64,000 nt of DNA from Actinoplanes solisilvae (GCF_003999975.1 NZ_RJAC01000025.1:39877-103876); one strand, 5' to 3'. Counted from the stretch's first letter, positions 1-8,960 are shown. Notes: generated from the sequence alone by a model not told the origin. Made by a program: numbers and translations.

Positions 1-523
1 CGAGCTTCCGGTACGCCTCACTCAACTGCGGCGTCCCGTCGAACAGCATGGATTCCCAGTCGGTGTCGATCAGGCACACCCGGCCGCCGGGACGCAGCAC
101 CCGCACCATCTCGGCGATGGCGGCATTGGGATCGACGACGTGTTGCAGCACGCGCTCGCACCGGACCCCGTCGAAATGATCGTCCGGGTACGGCAGGGCG
201 AGCGCGTCTCCCTGGTCGTACCGCATCGCCGCGGCGTCCGCTCGCTCGCGGGCGAAGTCCACGGCGGCGCGCGAGTTGTCGACGCCGATCGCCTCCCCGG
301 CCGGGCCGACCAGGGCAGCCAGGTCCTGCACCACCTCACCCGCGCCCGAGCCCACGTCCAGCAAACGGTGCGGATCCCGGAGGCCCCAAGCCTCCAGCGC
401 CCTCTGGCGGACCAGTCGGATCGTCGGCAATCGGGCGGCCACCTCGATGTGCCGCAGCAGGAAGCGCCGGTTGTCGGCGGTCTGTTCGCCCAGATCGGTG
501 AAGGGGGTCTGTACGTTGTTCAT
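1..523 (-). CDS. class I SAM-dependent methyltransferase (3' end outside window)
   Basis: The protein reads MNNVQTPFTDLGEQ at its start. It has a clear SAM-binding motif I (LLDVGSGAGE, about residues 54-63), an acidic residue after strand 2 (GVDNS), and the post-motif block ALPYPDDHFDGV seen in UbiE/Methyltransf_11 proteins, then VLRPGGRVCLID. This supports a small-molecule methyltransferase of unknown substrate. The C-terminus runs off the left edge. A GAGGT ribosome site lies just before the ATG and overlaps the end of the upstream LtrA gene; only 3 bp separate the two, so they are probably co-transcribed and coupled. Confidence 0.85.
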   Translation of the reverse strand, partial: MNNVQTPFTDLGEQTADNRRFLLRHIEVAARLPTIRLVRQRALEAWGLRDPHRLLDVGSGAGEVVQDLAALVGPAGEAIGVDNSRAAVDFARERADAAAMRYDQGDALALPYPDDHFDGVRCERVLQHVVDPNAAIAEMVRVLRPGGRVCLIDTDWESMLFDGTPQLSEAYRKL

Positions 524-526
524 TGT

Positions 527-1729
527 CTACCTCGAGGTGGATGTCGTCCGAGCCGCAGGCTGAGCTTGTGGCGTGAGGTCGAGGGGTTTCTGCCAGATCA
601 GGGCGGCCACCACGCCGGTGAGGATGACGGCGGTCAGTGCGAACGGGATCGGGATGAGAGGGTCGATGAGGACGAGGACCGCTCCGGCCGGGACGATGAC
701 GTTGATGTGGCGCCCGGCGCTGCGACGCATCACGAGCAGCCAGATCCCGAGGACGAAGACGGCGATCGGAACGGTGTAGGCGAAGGACGCGACCACCGGG
801 TCGAGCTCGCTGTGGCCGGTGATGACATCGACCTCGGCTTCGATTCCGGCGGAGAGCGCGCCGGCCGCGGCGAAGATGAAGTAGTGACCGTAGCCGTAAC
901 CGAGCGAGAGACCCAGGCCGTCGATGGCGGTGTGGTGCGGCGCCCAGAAGTACACCCACCACAACGCGGCCGTGACGACGAGCGTGAGCACGGCCACCCT
1001 GATCAGTGGCCCCAGTGTGTCGCCCTCATGCAGCGCCTCGATGATCGCGTTGGCCGAGGCCAGCAGGCTCTCACCCAGCAGGATGAGGCTGAACAGGCCG
1101 AACCGTTCGCTCAGGTGATGCGGATGCCACGGGGTTCTGGCCCGTCGTTCCGCGGCGACCGGCACCGCGAGCTCGGCCCCGATCAGGACGATCACGGCGG
1201 GCCAGAAGGCGGCGGCGGGCAAAAGCAGAGAGGCCAGCCAGAGGAGCTGAACGACGGCGATCCCGATGGCGTAGGTGGTGGTGGACCGGCGGGTGTCCCC
1301 GGACGAGCGGGACGCGCGCATCCACTGCGCGACAAGCGCGACGCGCATCACGACGTAGGCCAGGATCAGCACGACATAGTCCTGGTCCTCGAACGCCGCC
1401 TGGATGCCGGAGGCGAGCACGAGCACGCCGCCCATCTGAACGATGGTCAGCAGCCGGTAGAGCCAGTCGTCGGTGTCGAACGAGGTCGCGAACCAGGTGA
1501 AGTTCATCCAGGCCCACCAGATCCCGAAGAACACGACGGCGTAGTTGAGGATGCCGTCCAGCACATGCGCTTCGGTGAGCTGGTGGTGCAACTGGACGGA
1601 AGCGATGCTGACCGCGACGACGAAGACCAGGTCGAAGAAGAGCTCCAGCGACGACGCGGTCCGGCCGGCCTCGTCCGGGTCGCGTGGCCACATCGGCACG
1701 AGCCGGTAGCGAGACGTGGGTGCATTCAT
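527..1729 (-). CDS. low temperature requirement protein A (LtrA) family membrane protein
   Basis: A 400-residue polytopic membrane protein of LtrA type. The N-terminal signature is present: ELFFDLVFVVAVS at about residues 28-40, followed by HH and the WWAWMNFTWFATSFD block near residues 70-85. About ten hydrophobic segments follow. LtrA proteins were named from a Listeria cold-growth mutant and their molecular role is unknown. The ATG has an AGGTGA ribosome site 7 nt upstream. A dyad promoter copy lies at 1764-1793, giving a predicted leader of about 28 nt. The methyltransferase follows 3 bp downstream. Confidence 0.88.
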   Translation of the reverse strand: MNAPTSRYRLVPMWPRDPDEAGRTASSLELFFDLVFVVAVSIASVQLHHQLTEAHVLDGILNYAVVFFGIWWAWMNFTWFATSFDTDDWLYRLLTIVQMGGVLVLASGIQAAFEDQDYVVLILAYVVMRVALVAQWMRASRSSGDTRRSTTTYAIGIAVVQLLWLASLLLPAAAFWPAVIVLIGAELAVPVAAERRARTPWHPHHLSERFGLFSLILLGESLLASANAIIEALHEGDTLGPLIRVAVLTLVVTAALWWVYFWAPHHTAIDGLGLSLGYGYGHYFIFAAAGALSAGIEAEVDVITGHSELDPVVASFAYTVPIAVFVLGIWLLVMRRSAGRHINVIVPAGAVLVLIDPLIPIPFALTAVILTGVVAALIWQKPLDLTPQAQPAARTTSTSR

Positions 1730-1763
1730 GTGGGCTCACCTGGATCGAGTCGTGGGGTCCTCA

Positions 1764-1793
1764 GTAGAGACCGTGTGGTCAGAACAGGGTCAA
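1764..1793 (-). promoter_or_regulatory. dyad promoter, copy 1 (LtrA operon)
   Basis: On the minus strand TTGACC is followed by an 18-bp spacer containing CTGTTC...ACACGG as an inverted repeat, then CTCTAC as a possible -10. It overlaps the last codons of the upstream FAD monooxygenase gene (stop at 1779). Confidence 0.7.
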
Positions 1794-2882
1794 ACGGGCT
1801 GCGGCGGCCCACGCCTCATCGATGACGGCTTCCCGCAGGCGCAGGAAGTCTCCGCTTCGCCCGGCGAGAGAATCAGCCAGCACCGAGGCCTGATTGACGG
1901 CTGACGCCATACCGATGCCGTGGACCGGGTTGTAGGTGGCCACGGCATCACCGATATCGACGAGGCCGGCCGGGAAACGGTCGAGGTCCGCGATCCGGCG
2001 ACGACGGCTGTCGATGTAGAAGTACTCTTCGGCTTCGCCCAGCGGCTCGCCCGCGGTGGCCCTCCGGAACACCTCCGGCAGCCCGGCACAGACCGCCCGC
2101 AGGTCCTTGACCGTCGCCTCCGCGCGGTCACGGCCATAGGCCACCCCGACAACCTGCCAGCGGTCGCCCTCGATCGCATAGACGGCGACGGCGACAAGCC
2201 CTTGGCCGTCGGCGCCCGGCGTGAACTGGTCGAGGGCGCACGACACCTTCGGGCGGAGGTCGTCCGGAGACCTTCGGAACAGCGCGGTCGTGTAGCCGAT
2301 GCCCACCGGAACCCGTTGCACCGCCGGTGCCGGAAAGCCACCCCGCTCGAGCCAGCGCACCAGGCTGCTGCCCCGGCCCATGGCGTCGACGGTCAGATCG
2401 GTGTCGAGCACGCGCTCCGTGGCCGACCCGCCAGTCTGGTAGACCACTCCGGTCACCGACCTGTCGCGGTAACGAAGGCCGGCCGCCGCGCCGTGGCGGA
2501 GTTCGACGTGGGGGATGGCGGCGACGCGGCTGCGAATCCGCTCCTCGAGGAAGGGCCGGCTCGCCGTGAGCAGTGTGGCATCCCAGTCCGCCATCGGCTC
2601 GCTGTTGCTGAACAGGCTGTGGTGTCCGGGCGGGGCCAGGACAGCGCCACGCGCGACGGCGTCGTCGGTGAATCCGGGGAACCAGTCCTCGAGCTTCCGC
2701 AGCGCGGCGGGCTGAAGGAAGTGACCGTGCCTGCCCTGGGGAACGGAGGTGTGCCCGACCGGCCCCGGCGTGAGCACATCCCGCTCGAGAAGCACCACCC
2801 GTCGCGCGTGGTCAGCCAGCGCTCGCGCCGCCAGCAGCCCGGCAAAGCTCGCACCGATGACACACGCGGTCTCGATCGTCAT
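1779..2882 (-). CDS. FAD-dependent monooxygenase (hydroxylase-like)
   Basis: A 367-residue flavoprotein. The N-terminal Rossmann motif is VIGASFAGLLAARAL (residues 8-22), with GASFAG in place of the usual GxGxxG, followed by an acidic strand-2 end (VVLLERD). The second FAD motif, VDIGDAVATYNPVHGIGM, lies near residues 300-317, as in PHBH-fold aromatic hydroxylases and geranylgeranyl-reductase-like proteins. The substrate cannot be inferred. The start overlaps the CPBP gene stop (ATGA at 2879-2882), so translation is probably coupled. It would be expressed from the promoter at 3820-3849. Confidence 0.82.
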   Translation of the reverse strand: MTIETACVIGASFAGLLAARALADHARRVVLLERDVLTPGPVGHTSVPQGRHGHFLQPAALRKLEDWFPGFTDDAVARGAVLAPPGHHSLFSNSEPMADWDATLLTASRPFLEERIRSRVAAIPHVELRHGAAAGLRYRDRSVTGVVYQTGGSATERVLDTDLTVDAMGRGSSLVRWLERGGFPAPAVQRVPVGIGYTTALFRRSPDDLRPKVSCALDQFTPGADGQGLVAVAVYAIEGDRWQVVGVAYGRDRAEATVKDLRAVCAGLPEVFRRATAGEPLGEAEEYFYIDSRRRRIADLDRFPAGLVDIGDAVATYNPVHGIGMASAVNQASVLADSLAGRSGDFLRLREAVIDEAWAAAARLTLF

Positions 2883-3790
2883 GCGCGGCTCAAAGCGCCC
2901 TGATCGGCCTGAGCGCCCTGATCGGCCTGAGCCCTCTGAGCGGTCAGCGGTCCGGTGCGAGTGATGAACCAGACGATCACCACGGTGGCGAGGACGACGG
3001 CGCTCGGGATGAGCGCGGTGGCGGCCGCGGCTCCGGCATCGCGGTCGGCCACGACGCTGTTCAAGTCGGACCGCATGGCGGCGGAGAAGACGAAGCCCAG
3101 CGTGTTCCACAGCGCGTGCAGGACGATCGCGATCTCGAGACCGCCGGTGCGCCAGGTGATGAGCCCCGTGCCGATGGCCAGCACCACGTACCACAGATTC
3201 AGCCAGGCGTCGCTCGCCGCGTGGCTCGCCGCGAAGATCACCGCCATCACGATCAGGCCGAGGACGAGACCCGATCGGCTGCCCCGGGTCCAGCCTCCGA
3301 CGACCCGCAACATGAGCCCGCGGAACCCGTACTCCTCGCCCGCGGCCTGCAGCGGGGTGAGCAGCAGGGCGCCGGCCAGCAGCCACAGCACATCGGTGTC
3401 CGACCACACGCTGCGCGGGGCGGGCGCCAAGTAGTCGTTCACGACCAGGGCCGCGACACAGAGCGGAAGGATGAGCAGCAACGCGCGGCCGAACACGTCG
3501 AAGCGGAAGCGCGATAACACCGAGTGGAGCGACGCCCCCGGTACGCCGTAGAGCCAGCGCTGAATGACCATGCTCCACGGGAGGAGCAGCGCCAAGGAGA
3601 CCATCGCGACCGCGTGCGTCAGCGGGGTGTAGGAGTCGTCACTGCCACGGTCGTCCAGAGCGTCAGCGCCGACCGACAAGACGGCGCTGAAAACCAGCAG
3701 GCCGCCGAGCAGGAGCACGATCGCGAGAATGCCGCGACCGACGCGGCGACGATCCCCCGCGAGGACGCGATGGTATTCGCCGTTGCCCAT
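2879..3790 (-). CDS. CPBP family intramembrane metalloprotease (CAAX protease-like)
   Basis: A 303-residue multi-pass membrane protein with the Abi/CPBP signature: EEYGFRG (motif 1, EExxxR, about residues 152-158), a conserved His in FAASHAASD (about 187) and the HALWNTLG motif (HxxxN, about 229). Characterised relatives are intramembrane proteases, and some act in bacteriocin immunity. The C-terminus carries a short tandem repeat, AQADQG twice. The ATG has an AAGGGA ribosome site. First gene of a two-gene unit with the FAD monooxygenase. Confidence 0.88.
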   Translation of the reverse strand: MGNGEYHRVLAGDRRRVGRGILAIVLLLGGLLVFSAVLSVGADALDDRGSDDSYTPLTHAVAMVSLALLLPWSMVIQRWLYGVPGASLHSVLSRFRFDVFGRALLLILPLCVAALVVNDYLAPAPRSVWSDTDVLWLLAGALLLTPLQAAGEEYGFRGLMLRVVGGWTRGSRSGLVLGLIVMAVIFAASHAASDAWLNLWYVVLAIGTGLITWRTGGLEIAIVLHALWNTLGFVFSAAMRSDLNSVVADRDAGAAAATALIPSAVVLATVVIVWFITRTGPLTAQRAQADQGAQADQGALSRA

Positions 3791-3819
3791 GTGTTGTCCC
3801 TTTCAAATTGTGGGGACCA

Positions 3820-3849
3820 TGAAAAACCGTGTGCCGGCGACACAGTCAA
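3820..3849 (-). promoter_or_regulatory. dyad promoter, copy 2 (CPBP-monooxygenase operon)
   Basis: Minus strand TTGACT, an 18-bp spacer holding GTGTCGCCGGCACAC (near-perfect inverted repeat), then TTTTCA. The predicted transcript start is about 23 nt upstream of the CPBP ATG. Confidence 0.75.
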
Positions 3850-3905
3850 GATCCGTGAACCGTGACGGGACGGGATCCACCGCCCGGCCCGTCACCACAG
3901 GCGGT

Positions 3906-5387
3906 TCAGCTGGCCCGGCAGGTGGTGTCCCGGGCCGGCATCTTGCCCTCGACCAGCCAGTCCGCGGTGATGTGGAGGGCGCAGGCGTTGGTGTGGACGA
4001 GGAAGACGCCGTGGCCGCTGTCCTCGGCGGTCACCAGCTTGGCGCGCGAGGCGAACTTGTCGCGCAGCAGCTTTCCGCCCGCCCACGGGGTGACCGGGTC
4101 GTGGCGGTTCTGCAGGATCAGGATGTTGGCCGGGCCCTTGGCGTCGATTTTCACCGGAGGCTCGTACGGCTCGTGCTTCCAATAGGCGCAGGGCGTGATG
4201 TTGGCGGTCGCGGCGCCGAACAGCGGGTACCGCTTGCGGTCCTCGGCGACGGCCCGGCGGTAGGTCGCCACGTCCTCGGGCCAGTCGCTGTCGTTGCAGG
4301 TGGACGCGAGGAACGCCGTGAAGGCGTTGTCGCTGGGGTTCGGCACCGCCGCCTGCGTGGTGGCCGCCGGGGCTTCGGCAGGGTTGAGGTAGGTCTGCAC
4401 GGTGCGCGCTGTCCGCCCGTACGACAACTCGCTGTAGAGCCCGGCGAAGGTGAGGTACCGCAGGACGGCGCCGTCGACACCGTCCGGCGCGGGGGTCTTG
4501 TCGAGCCGCTCGACGATGCGCAGGAAGGTCTGGCGGACCTGCTGCGGCGTACGACCCAGGCCGTACGAGTCGTGCCGGGTCGCCACCCAACGGGCGAAGT
4601 CGGGGAACGTCTGCTCGAAGCCGAGCCCGAACCGGCGCATGCCCGCCGGGTCGAGGTGGGTGTCGCCGACGTTGCTGTCGAAGACGATCCGGTCCGTGGT
4701 CTTCGGGAACAGGGAGACGTACGTCGAGCCGAGGGCCGTGCCGTAGGACGCTCCGTAGTAGCTGGCCTTCTTCTCACCGAGCGCGGCCCGGACGCGATCC
4801 AGGTCGCGAGCCGTGTTCGCCGTGGTGATGTGCCGCAGCCGGCCGTCCTTGTCGGCGGCGGCGCACTTGTCGGCCACCTGCTTCGCGATGGCGGCCTGCC
4901 GGGTCACCGCGGCGTCGTCGGGCGCGTACGGCGGAACGTTGGCCCAGTACGGGTCCTCGAGCGTGAAGCCGCAGCTCACCCTCGTCGAACCCCCGACTCC
5001 CCGGGTGTCCATGCCGATCAGGTCGTACGCGTCCGAGACGGTGGTCGGCAGGCCCCGGCTGACCAGGAAGGCGCCCTGGTCGATCCCGCGGCCGCCCGGC
5101 CCGCCCGGGTTGAGCAGCAGGATGCCGCGCCGCTTGGCCGGGTTGGTGCTGGGAATCTTCGAGATCATGATCTCGATCTGCTCGCCGTCCGGGTCGCGGT
5201 AGTCCAGGGGCACGGGGATCTTCGCGCACTGCACCGCCACCGCCGCCGGCATCACGACTTCGGCCGGACACGCCTCCCACGTCAGCGCGGGTGCGGCTGG
5301 CCGGGCCACAGCAGCCGGCCCGGCCACCACGAATGCGCCGAGCAAGGCGATCACCCCGATCAGCACGGCGCCACGTTTTCGGTACAT
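3906..5387 (-). CDS. secreted alpha/beta hydrolase, S33 tripeptidyl-aminopeptidase-like
   Basis: A 493-residue protein starting MYRKRG with a hydrophobic signal segment (VLIGVIALLGAFVVAGPA) and a probable cleavage site near ARPAAPA. The oxyanion region is LLLNPGGPGGRG (about 85-96). The nucleophile elbow is GASYGT (about 190), the acid is in RHDPVTPW and the histidine in DSGHGVF near the C-terminus (TAP-like C-terminal domain). This fits the Streptomyces secreted tripeptidyl aminopeptidase/SlpD-SlpE group. An AGGAGG ribosome site 6 nt before the ATG fixes the start. It is transcribed divergently from the hydrolase at 5537. Confidence 0.9.
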   Translation of the reverse strand: MYRKRGAVLIGVIALLGAFVVAGPAAVARPAAPALTWEACPAEVVMPAAVAVQCAKIPVPLDYRDPDGEQIEIMISKIPSTNPAKRRGILLLNPGGPGGRGIDQGAFLVSRGLPTTVSDAYDLIGMDTRGVGGSTRVSCGFTLEDPYWANVPPYAPDDAAVTRQAAIAKQVADKCAAADKDGRLRHITTANTARDLDRVRAALGEKKASYYGASYGTALGSTYVSLFPKTTDRIVFDSNVGDTHLDPAGMRRFGLGFEQTFPDFARWVATRHDSYGLGRTPQQVRQTFLRIVERLDKTPAPDGVDGAVLRYLTFAGLYSELSYGRTARTVQTYLNPAEAPAATTQAAVPNPSDNAFTAFLASTCNDSDWPEDVATYRRAVAEDRKRYPLFGAATANITPCAYWKHEPYEPPVKIDAKGPANILILQNRHDPVTPWAGGKLLRDKFASRAKLVTAEDSGHGVFLVHTNACALHITADWLVEGKMPARDTTCRAS

Positions 5388-5425
5388 GTGCAACCTCCTG
5401 CGTCGTCCGTCGGCATTCGGTGTCA

Positions 5426-5455
5426 TGCGACACCATGTCGAGGGAACACAGTCAA
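5426..5455 (-). promoter_or_regulatory. dyad promoter, copy 3 (S33 peptidase)
   Basis: Minus strand TTGACT, spacer GTGTTCCCTCGACATGGT, then GTCGCA. The -35 element is only 4 bp from that of the divergent copy 4. Predicted leader about 32 nt. Confidence 0.72.
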
Positions 5456-5459
5456 GGTC

Positions 5460-5489
5460 TTGACCCTGTTCGGAGAACATGGTTTCTGC
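5460..5489 (+). promoter_or_regulatory. dyad promoter, copy 4 (hydrolase-DUF5996 operon)
   Basis: TTGACC, spacer CTGTTCGGAGAACATGGT (arms CTGTTC and GAACATGG), then TTCTGC. It is arranged back to back with copy 3. Confidence 0.75.
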
Positions 5490-5536
5490 TGGGCCCGAGC
5501 CGCGACCTGTCCTGCCGGCCCATGAAAGGAACTGAA

Positions 5537-6241
5537 GTGAAACCCACCATCGTTCTGGTGCACGGTGCGTTCGCCGAATCCGCCAGCTGGGGCGGCGTCA
5601 TCCAGCGCCTGCTCGACGACCGCTACCCGGTCATCGCCGCGCCCAATCCGTTGCGCAGCCTGTCCGGCGACGCGGCCGTCGTCTCCAGCATCCTGAGCAC
5701 GATCGACGGGCCGGTCGTGCTCGTCGGCCACTCGTACGGTGGGGCGGTCATCTCGAACGCCGCCGTCGGGCACGACCACGTCAAGGCGCTCGTTTTCGTG
5801 GCCGCCTTCGCGCCCGAAGCCGGCGAGAGCATCGGCGCGTTGTCCGGCAAGTTCCCCGGCAGCACCCTGGGCGAGACTCTGCAGGAAGTCCCCCTGGCCG
5901 ACGGAACCGTTGATCTGTACATCCGGCAGGAGAAGTTCCACCGGCAGTTCAGCGCCGACGTCCCGGCCGAGCGGGCCGTCATCGACGCGGCCGCTCAACG
6001 CCCGCTGAACACCGCCGCGCTCAACGAGGGGTCCGGCGACCCGGCGTGGACGAGTGTGCCGTCCTGGTTCGTCTACCCGGAGCTGGACTACAACATCCCA
6101 CTCGAGGCACACCGCTTCATGGCCAAGCGGGCGGGTGCTCGTGCCGCCGTGGAACTCGCGGGCGCGTCGCACGCCATTCCCGCGTCGGAGCCGGTCGCGG
6201 TCGCGGAGATCATCCTCGATGCCGCGCGATCGATCGGCTGA
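5537..6241 (+). CDS. alpha/beta fold hydrolase (MhpC/esterase-like)
   Basis: A 234-residue single-domain hydrolase starting KPTIVLVHGAFAESASWGG. HGAF is the oxyanion motif, GHSYGG (about residue 71) the nucleophile elbow, ELDYNIP probably carries the acid, and GASHAIPASEP the catalytic His. GTG 5537 is chosen because AAAGGA lies 7 nt upstream and its paralogue at 59076 starts at the same residue; an in-frame ATG exists at 5522. Substrate unknown. DUF5996 follows 4 bp downstream in the same operon. It is one of four family members in the window (also 42293, 59076, 59828). Confidence 0.87.
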   Translation: MKPTIVLVHGAFAESASWGGVIQRLLDDRYPVIAAPNPLRSLSGDAAVVSSILSTIDGPVVLVGHSYGGAVISNAAVGHDHVKALVFVAAFAPEAGESIGALSGKFPGSTLGETLQEVPLADGTVDLYIRQEKFHRQFSADVPAERAVIDAAAQRPLNTAALNEGSGDPAWTSVPSWFVYPELDYNIPLEAHRFMAKRAGARAAVELAGASHAIPASEPVAVAEIILDAARSIG

Positions 6242-6245
6242 TCCG

Positions 6246-7142
6246 ATGGAGAAAACGATCACCGACTCGTGGCCCCGGCTGCGCGTGGCCGACTGGACCG
6301 AGACCCGCGACACCCTGCACATGTGGACCCAGATCGTCGGCAAGATCCGGATGGCGTACACGCCGTCGGCCAACCACTGGTGGCACGTCACGCTCTATCC
6401 CACGGCCCGCGGCCTGACCACCTCGGCCGTGCCGTACGACAAGGGCGTCTTCGACATCGAGTTCGACTTCGTCGACGAGCGGCTGCGCGTGCGCACCAGC
6501 GACGGCGGCTCGCGGGAGGTGGTTCTCGAACCGAAGCCGGTCGCGACGTTCTACCGCGAGACGCTCGAGGCCTTGGCCGCGCTCGGCCTGGAGCCCAGCA
6601 TCCACCCGGTGCCCAACGAGGTCGAGCTCGCGATCCCCTTCGCCGAGAACGAACGGAACTGCTCGTACGACGGGGAAGCCGCGCGGCTGTTCTGGCAACA
6701 GCTGCTGCAGGCCGAACGGGTGATGAGCCGCTTCCGCTCCGAGTTCGTGGGCAAGGCCAGCCCGGTGCACTTCTTCTGGGGTGCGATGGATCTGGCCTAC
6801 ACCCGCTTCTCCGGCCGGCTCGCCCCGCAACACCCGGGTGGCGTGCCCAACTGCCCGCCGTCGGTCATGCACGAGGGCTACTCGCACGAGCTGGCCAGCT
6901 TCGGTTTCTGGCCGGGCGGAGGCGGCGAGGGGGCCTTCTATGCGTACGCCTATCCGGAACCGCCGGGCTACCGGGAGCGCACGGAGGCGTACTACGACAA
7001 GACCCTGCAGGAGTGTGTGCTCCCGTACGAGAAGGTGGCCGAGTCGGACGATCCCGACGCGACCCTCCTCGAGTTCCTCCGCGTGACCTACGGCGCCGCC
7101 GCCGACCTGGCCGGCTGGGACCGCACGGCCGTGGACGCGTGA
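6246..7142 (+). CDS. DUF5996 family protein
   Basis: A 298-residue cytosolic protein resembling the actinobacterial DUF5996 family of unknown function. Conserved-looking blocks include SWPRLRVADW near the N-terminus, NHWWHVTLYPTARGL (about 44-58), FFWGAMDLAYTRFSGR in the middle and EGAFYAYAYPEPPGY near residue 230. The 4-bp gap from the hydrolase suggests a shared transcript. A strong hairpin follows 4 nt after the stop. I see no enzymatic motif. Confidence 0.8.
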   Translation: MEKTITDSWPRLRVADWTETRDTLHMWTQIVGKIRMAYTPSANHWWHVTLYPTARGLTTSAVPYDKGVFDIEFDFVDERLRVRTSDGGSREVVLEPKPVATFYRETLEALAALGLEPSIHPVPNEVELAIPFAENERNCSYDGEAARLFWQQLLQAERVMSRFRSEFVGKASPVHFFWGAMDLAYTRFSGRLAPQHPGGVPNCPPSVMHEGYSHELASFGFWPGGGGEGAFYAYAYPEPPGYRERTEAYYDKTLQECVLPYEKVAESDDPDATLLEFLRVTYGAAADLAGWDRTAVDA

Positions 7143-7145
7143 CGG

Positions 7146-7181
7146 GTCGCGTCCCCTGGACGGGGGTTCGGGGGACGCGAC
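7146..7181. terminator. hairpin terminator after DUF5996
   Basis: A perfect 11-bp stem (GTCGCGTCCCC with GGGGACGCGAC) and a 14-nt loop, without a T tract, as is common in actinomycetes. It could serve both the plus-strand operon and the minus-strand remnant. Confidence 0.6.
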
Positions 7182-7188
7182 TCTGCCG

Positions 7189-7566
7189 TCAGCTCCCGGG
7201 CTGGGAAGGTGCGCTGCCGTTGTCGACGAAGGTGTAGACGGTGCGCAGGGGCGCGTCGCTCAGCTTCTCGGCGATCAGCCCTCGCTCGGGCGAGATCTGC
7301 AGGTAGGCGCCCTGGTTGCTGATGCCGTAGCCGTCGGTCGCGGCTTCGGGGGCCTTACGGATCCGGAAGAGCTGGCCTTGGCGGCGGGTGTCGCAGGCGG
7401 CGGCCACGACGGTCAGCGGATTCGAGCCGTTCTCGCGGATGCCCAGGCAGGACGGTTCGCCGCCGTAGCCGGCCTTGGCGGTGCGGATGTGGTGGAGGCC
7501 GTCACGGACCGGCACGAACACGAACAGGGTGAAGTCCGACGGCCCGTCGGTGAGGTTGAGCCGGCG
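7189..7566 (-). pseudogene. C-terminal remnant of an unidentified protein
   Basis: An open minus-strand frame of about 125 codons without a credible start or ribosome site. It reads LNLTDGPSDFTLFVFVPVRD, later EPSCLGIRENGSNPLTVVAA and ends VYTFVDNGSAPSQPGS. Its codon bias is typical of a real gene. It is cut off at about 7560, exactly where the plus-strand SARP remnant begins. I do not recognise the family. Confidence 0.45.
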
Positions 7567-8960
7567 TGCCGGGCGCCTTCGCCGAGTTGGAACGCACCCG
7601 GCTGGAGCAGCTGCGAACGGCCGCAGCCGAGGATCTCGCCGGTGACGAGATCGAGCTGGGCCGGCCCGCCGAGACGGTGGACGGCCTGGTCGCGCTGATC
7701 GCCGGGCACCCGCTGCGCGAACGCCCCCGTGAGCTGCTGATGCTGGCGCTCTACCGGTGCGGCCGGCCGGCCGACGCGCTCGAGGCCTACCGGGCCGCCC
7801 GGTCGACCCTGCGCGACCAGCTCGGGATGGACCCGGGCCCGGCCCTGCAGAGGATGCATGCCCGGGTTCTCGCCCGGGACCCGGATCTGCTGGCGACCCG
7901 GCCTCCGGCCGCGCGCGTCACCCCCGCGCAACTGCCAGCCGACCTGCCCGACTTCGTGGGCCGGGTGGACGAGCTGCGCTCGATCACCGAGGCGCTGCGG
8001 CCCAGCGGCTCCTCCGTCCCGATGGTCGGTATCGACGGCATCGGAGGCGTCGGGAAGACCGCGCTCGCTGTCCACGCCGCGCACCGGATCGCCGAGCGGT
8101 TCCTGGACGGGCAGATCGTGGTCGACGGCGACGCCGTGGGAACCGCGTTCAACGCGCTCGCCGGCCTGATTCGCGCGCTGACCGGGGCGGCCGTGCCGGA
8201 TTCCCTGGCGGAGCGTACGGCGGTGTGGCGCTCGTTGACGGCCGGCCGGCGCATCCTGCTCGTCCTGGACGGCGTCCGGGACGGCTCCCTGGTCCGGCCC
8301 TTGATGCCGGGCGCGGGCGGGGCGGCGGTGCTGCTGACCTCGCGGAGGAAGCTGGTGGAGGCGGCCGGGGCGCGCTGGCTGACCCTGGGCCCGCTCAGCC
8401 CCGGCGAGACCGAGCGGCTGCTGGGAACGATCATCGGCGAGAGCCGGCTCCGGGGCGAACCCGAGGCGGCCCGGCGACTAGCGCAGGGCACGGCCGGGCT
8501 CGGGCAGGCCGTACGCGCGGTCGGTCTGCGGCTCGTCTCCCGCCCGCAGTGGAGCCTGGCCAAGGCGAGTACGCGCATTCTCTTCGAGATGCCGGTAGCC
8601 CGTCTGCGTGCTGCGGAGGGCGAGGAGATCGACTCGCCCTACGCGGAGGCCATGAGCGTGCTCGCGCCCGATGCGGCGCGGACGCTCCGGCTGCTGGCGC
8701 TGTCGCGCGACTGGGAGATCACCGTGCCGGTCGTGGCCGCGTTGCTCATGGTGCCCGAGACCCATGCCGAGGACCTGCTGGAGGCGCTGGCCGACGTCCA
8801 CCTGATCGAGGCGGACGGCGACGGCTGGTACCACTACCTGAATCCGGTGTGGAACTTCGCCCATCGCCGGGCGTTGCTCGACGACGGCCCGGACGCCGTC
8901 CGAGCTGTGCTCGCGCGGTGGCACGCGTACCGCGTCAGTATCCCGTCGCCGGGGCGATGA
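7566..8960 (+). pseudogene. 5'-truncated AfsR/SARP-type regulator (BTAD + NB-ARC)
   Basis: About 464 codons. It opens inside the bacterial transcriptional activator domain (AELERTRLEQLR...HPLRERPRELLMLALYRCGR...ALEAYRAAR). It continues through an LPADLPDFVGR linker into an NB-ARC ATPase with Walker A GIGGVGKTAL (about residue 160) and ILLVLDGV as Walker B-like. Compared with the intact relative at 60849, the whole N-terminal winged helix is missing, and the C-terminus ends soon after the ATPase without TPRs. No ribosome site precedes the first GTG. It cannot bind DNA in the SARP manner, so a decayed gene is likeliest. Confidence 0.7.

Noticed and set aside
140..1825. Long plus-strand open frame antisense to LtrA and the methyltransferase
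   Set aside because: High-GC shadow frame: composition is Gly/Arg/Asp-rich without motifs, while the minus strand encodes recognisable families.
2879..3790. Bacteriocin immunity function for the CPBP protease
   Set aside because: No bacteriocin precursor or transporter found nearby; the family has many other roles.
3729..5525. 598-codon plus-strand frame antisense to the S33 peptidase
   Set aside because: Mirror of a secreted peptidase with an intact catalytic triad; no ribosome site or family feature on the plus strand.
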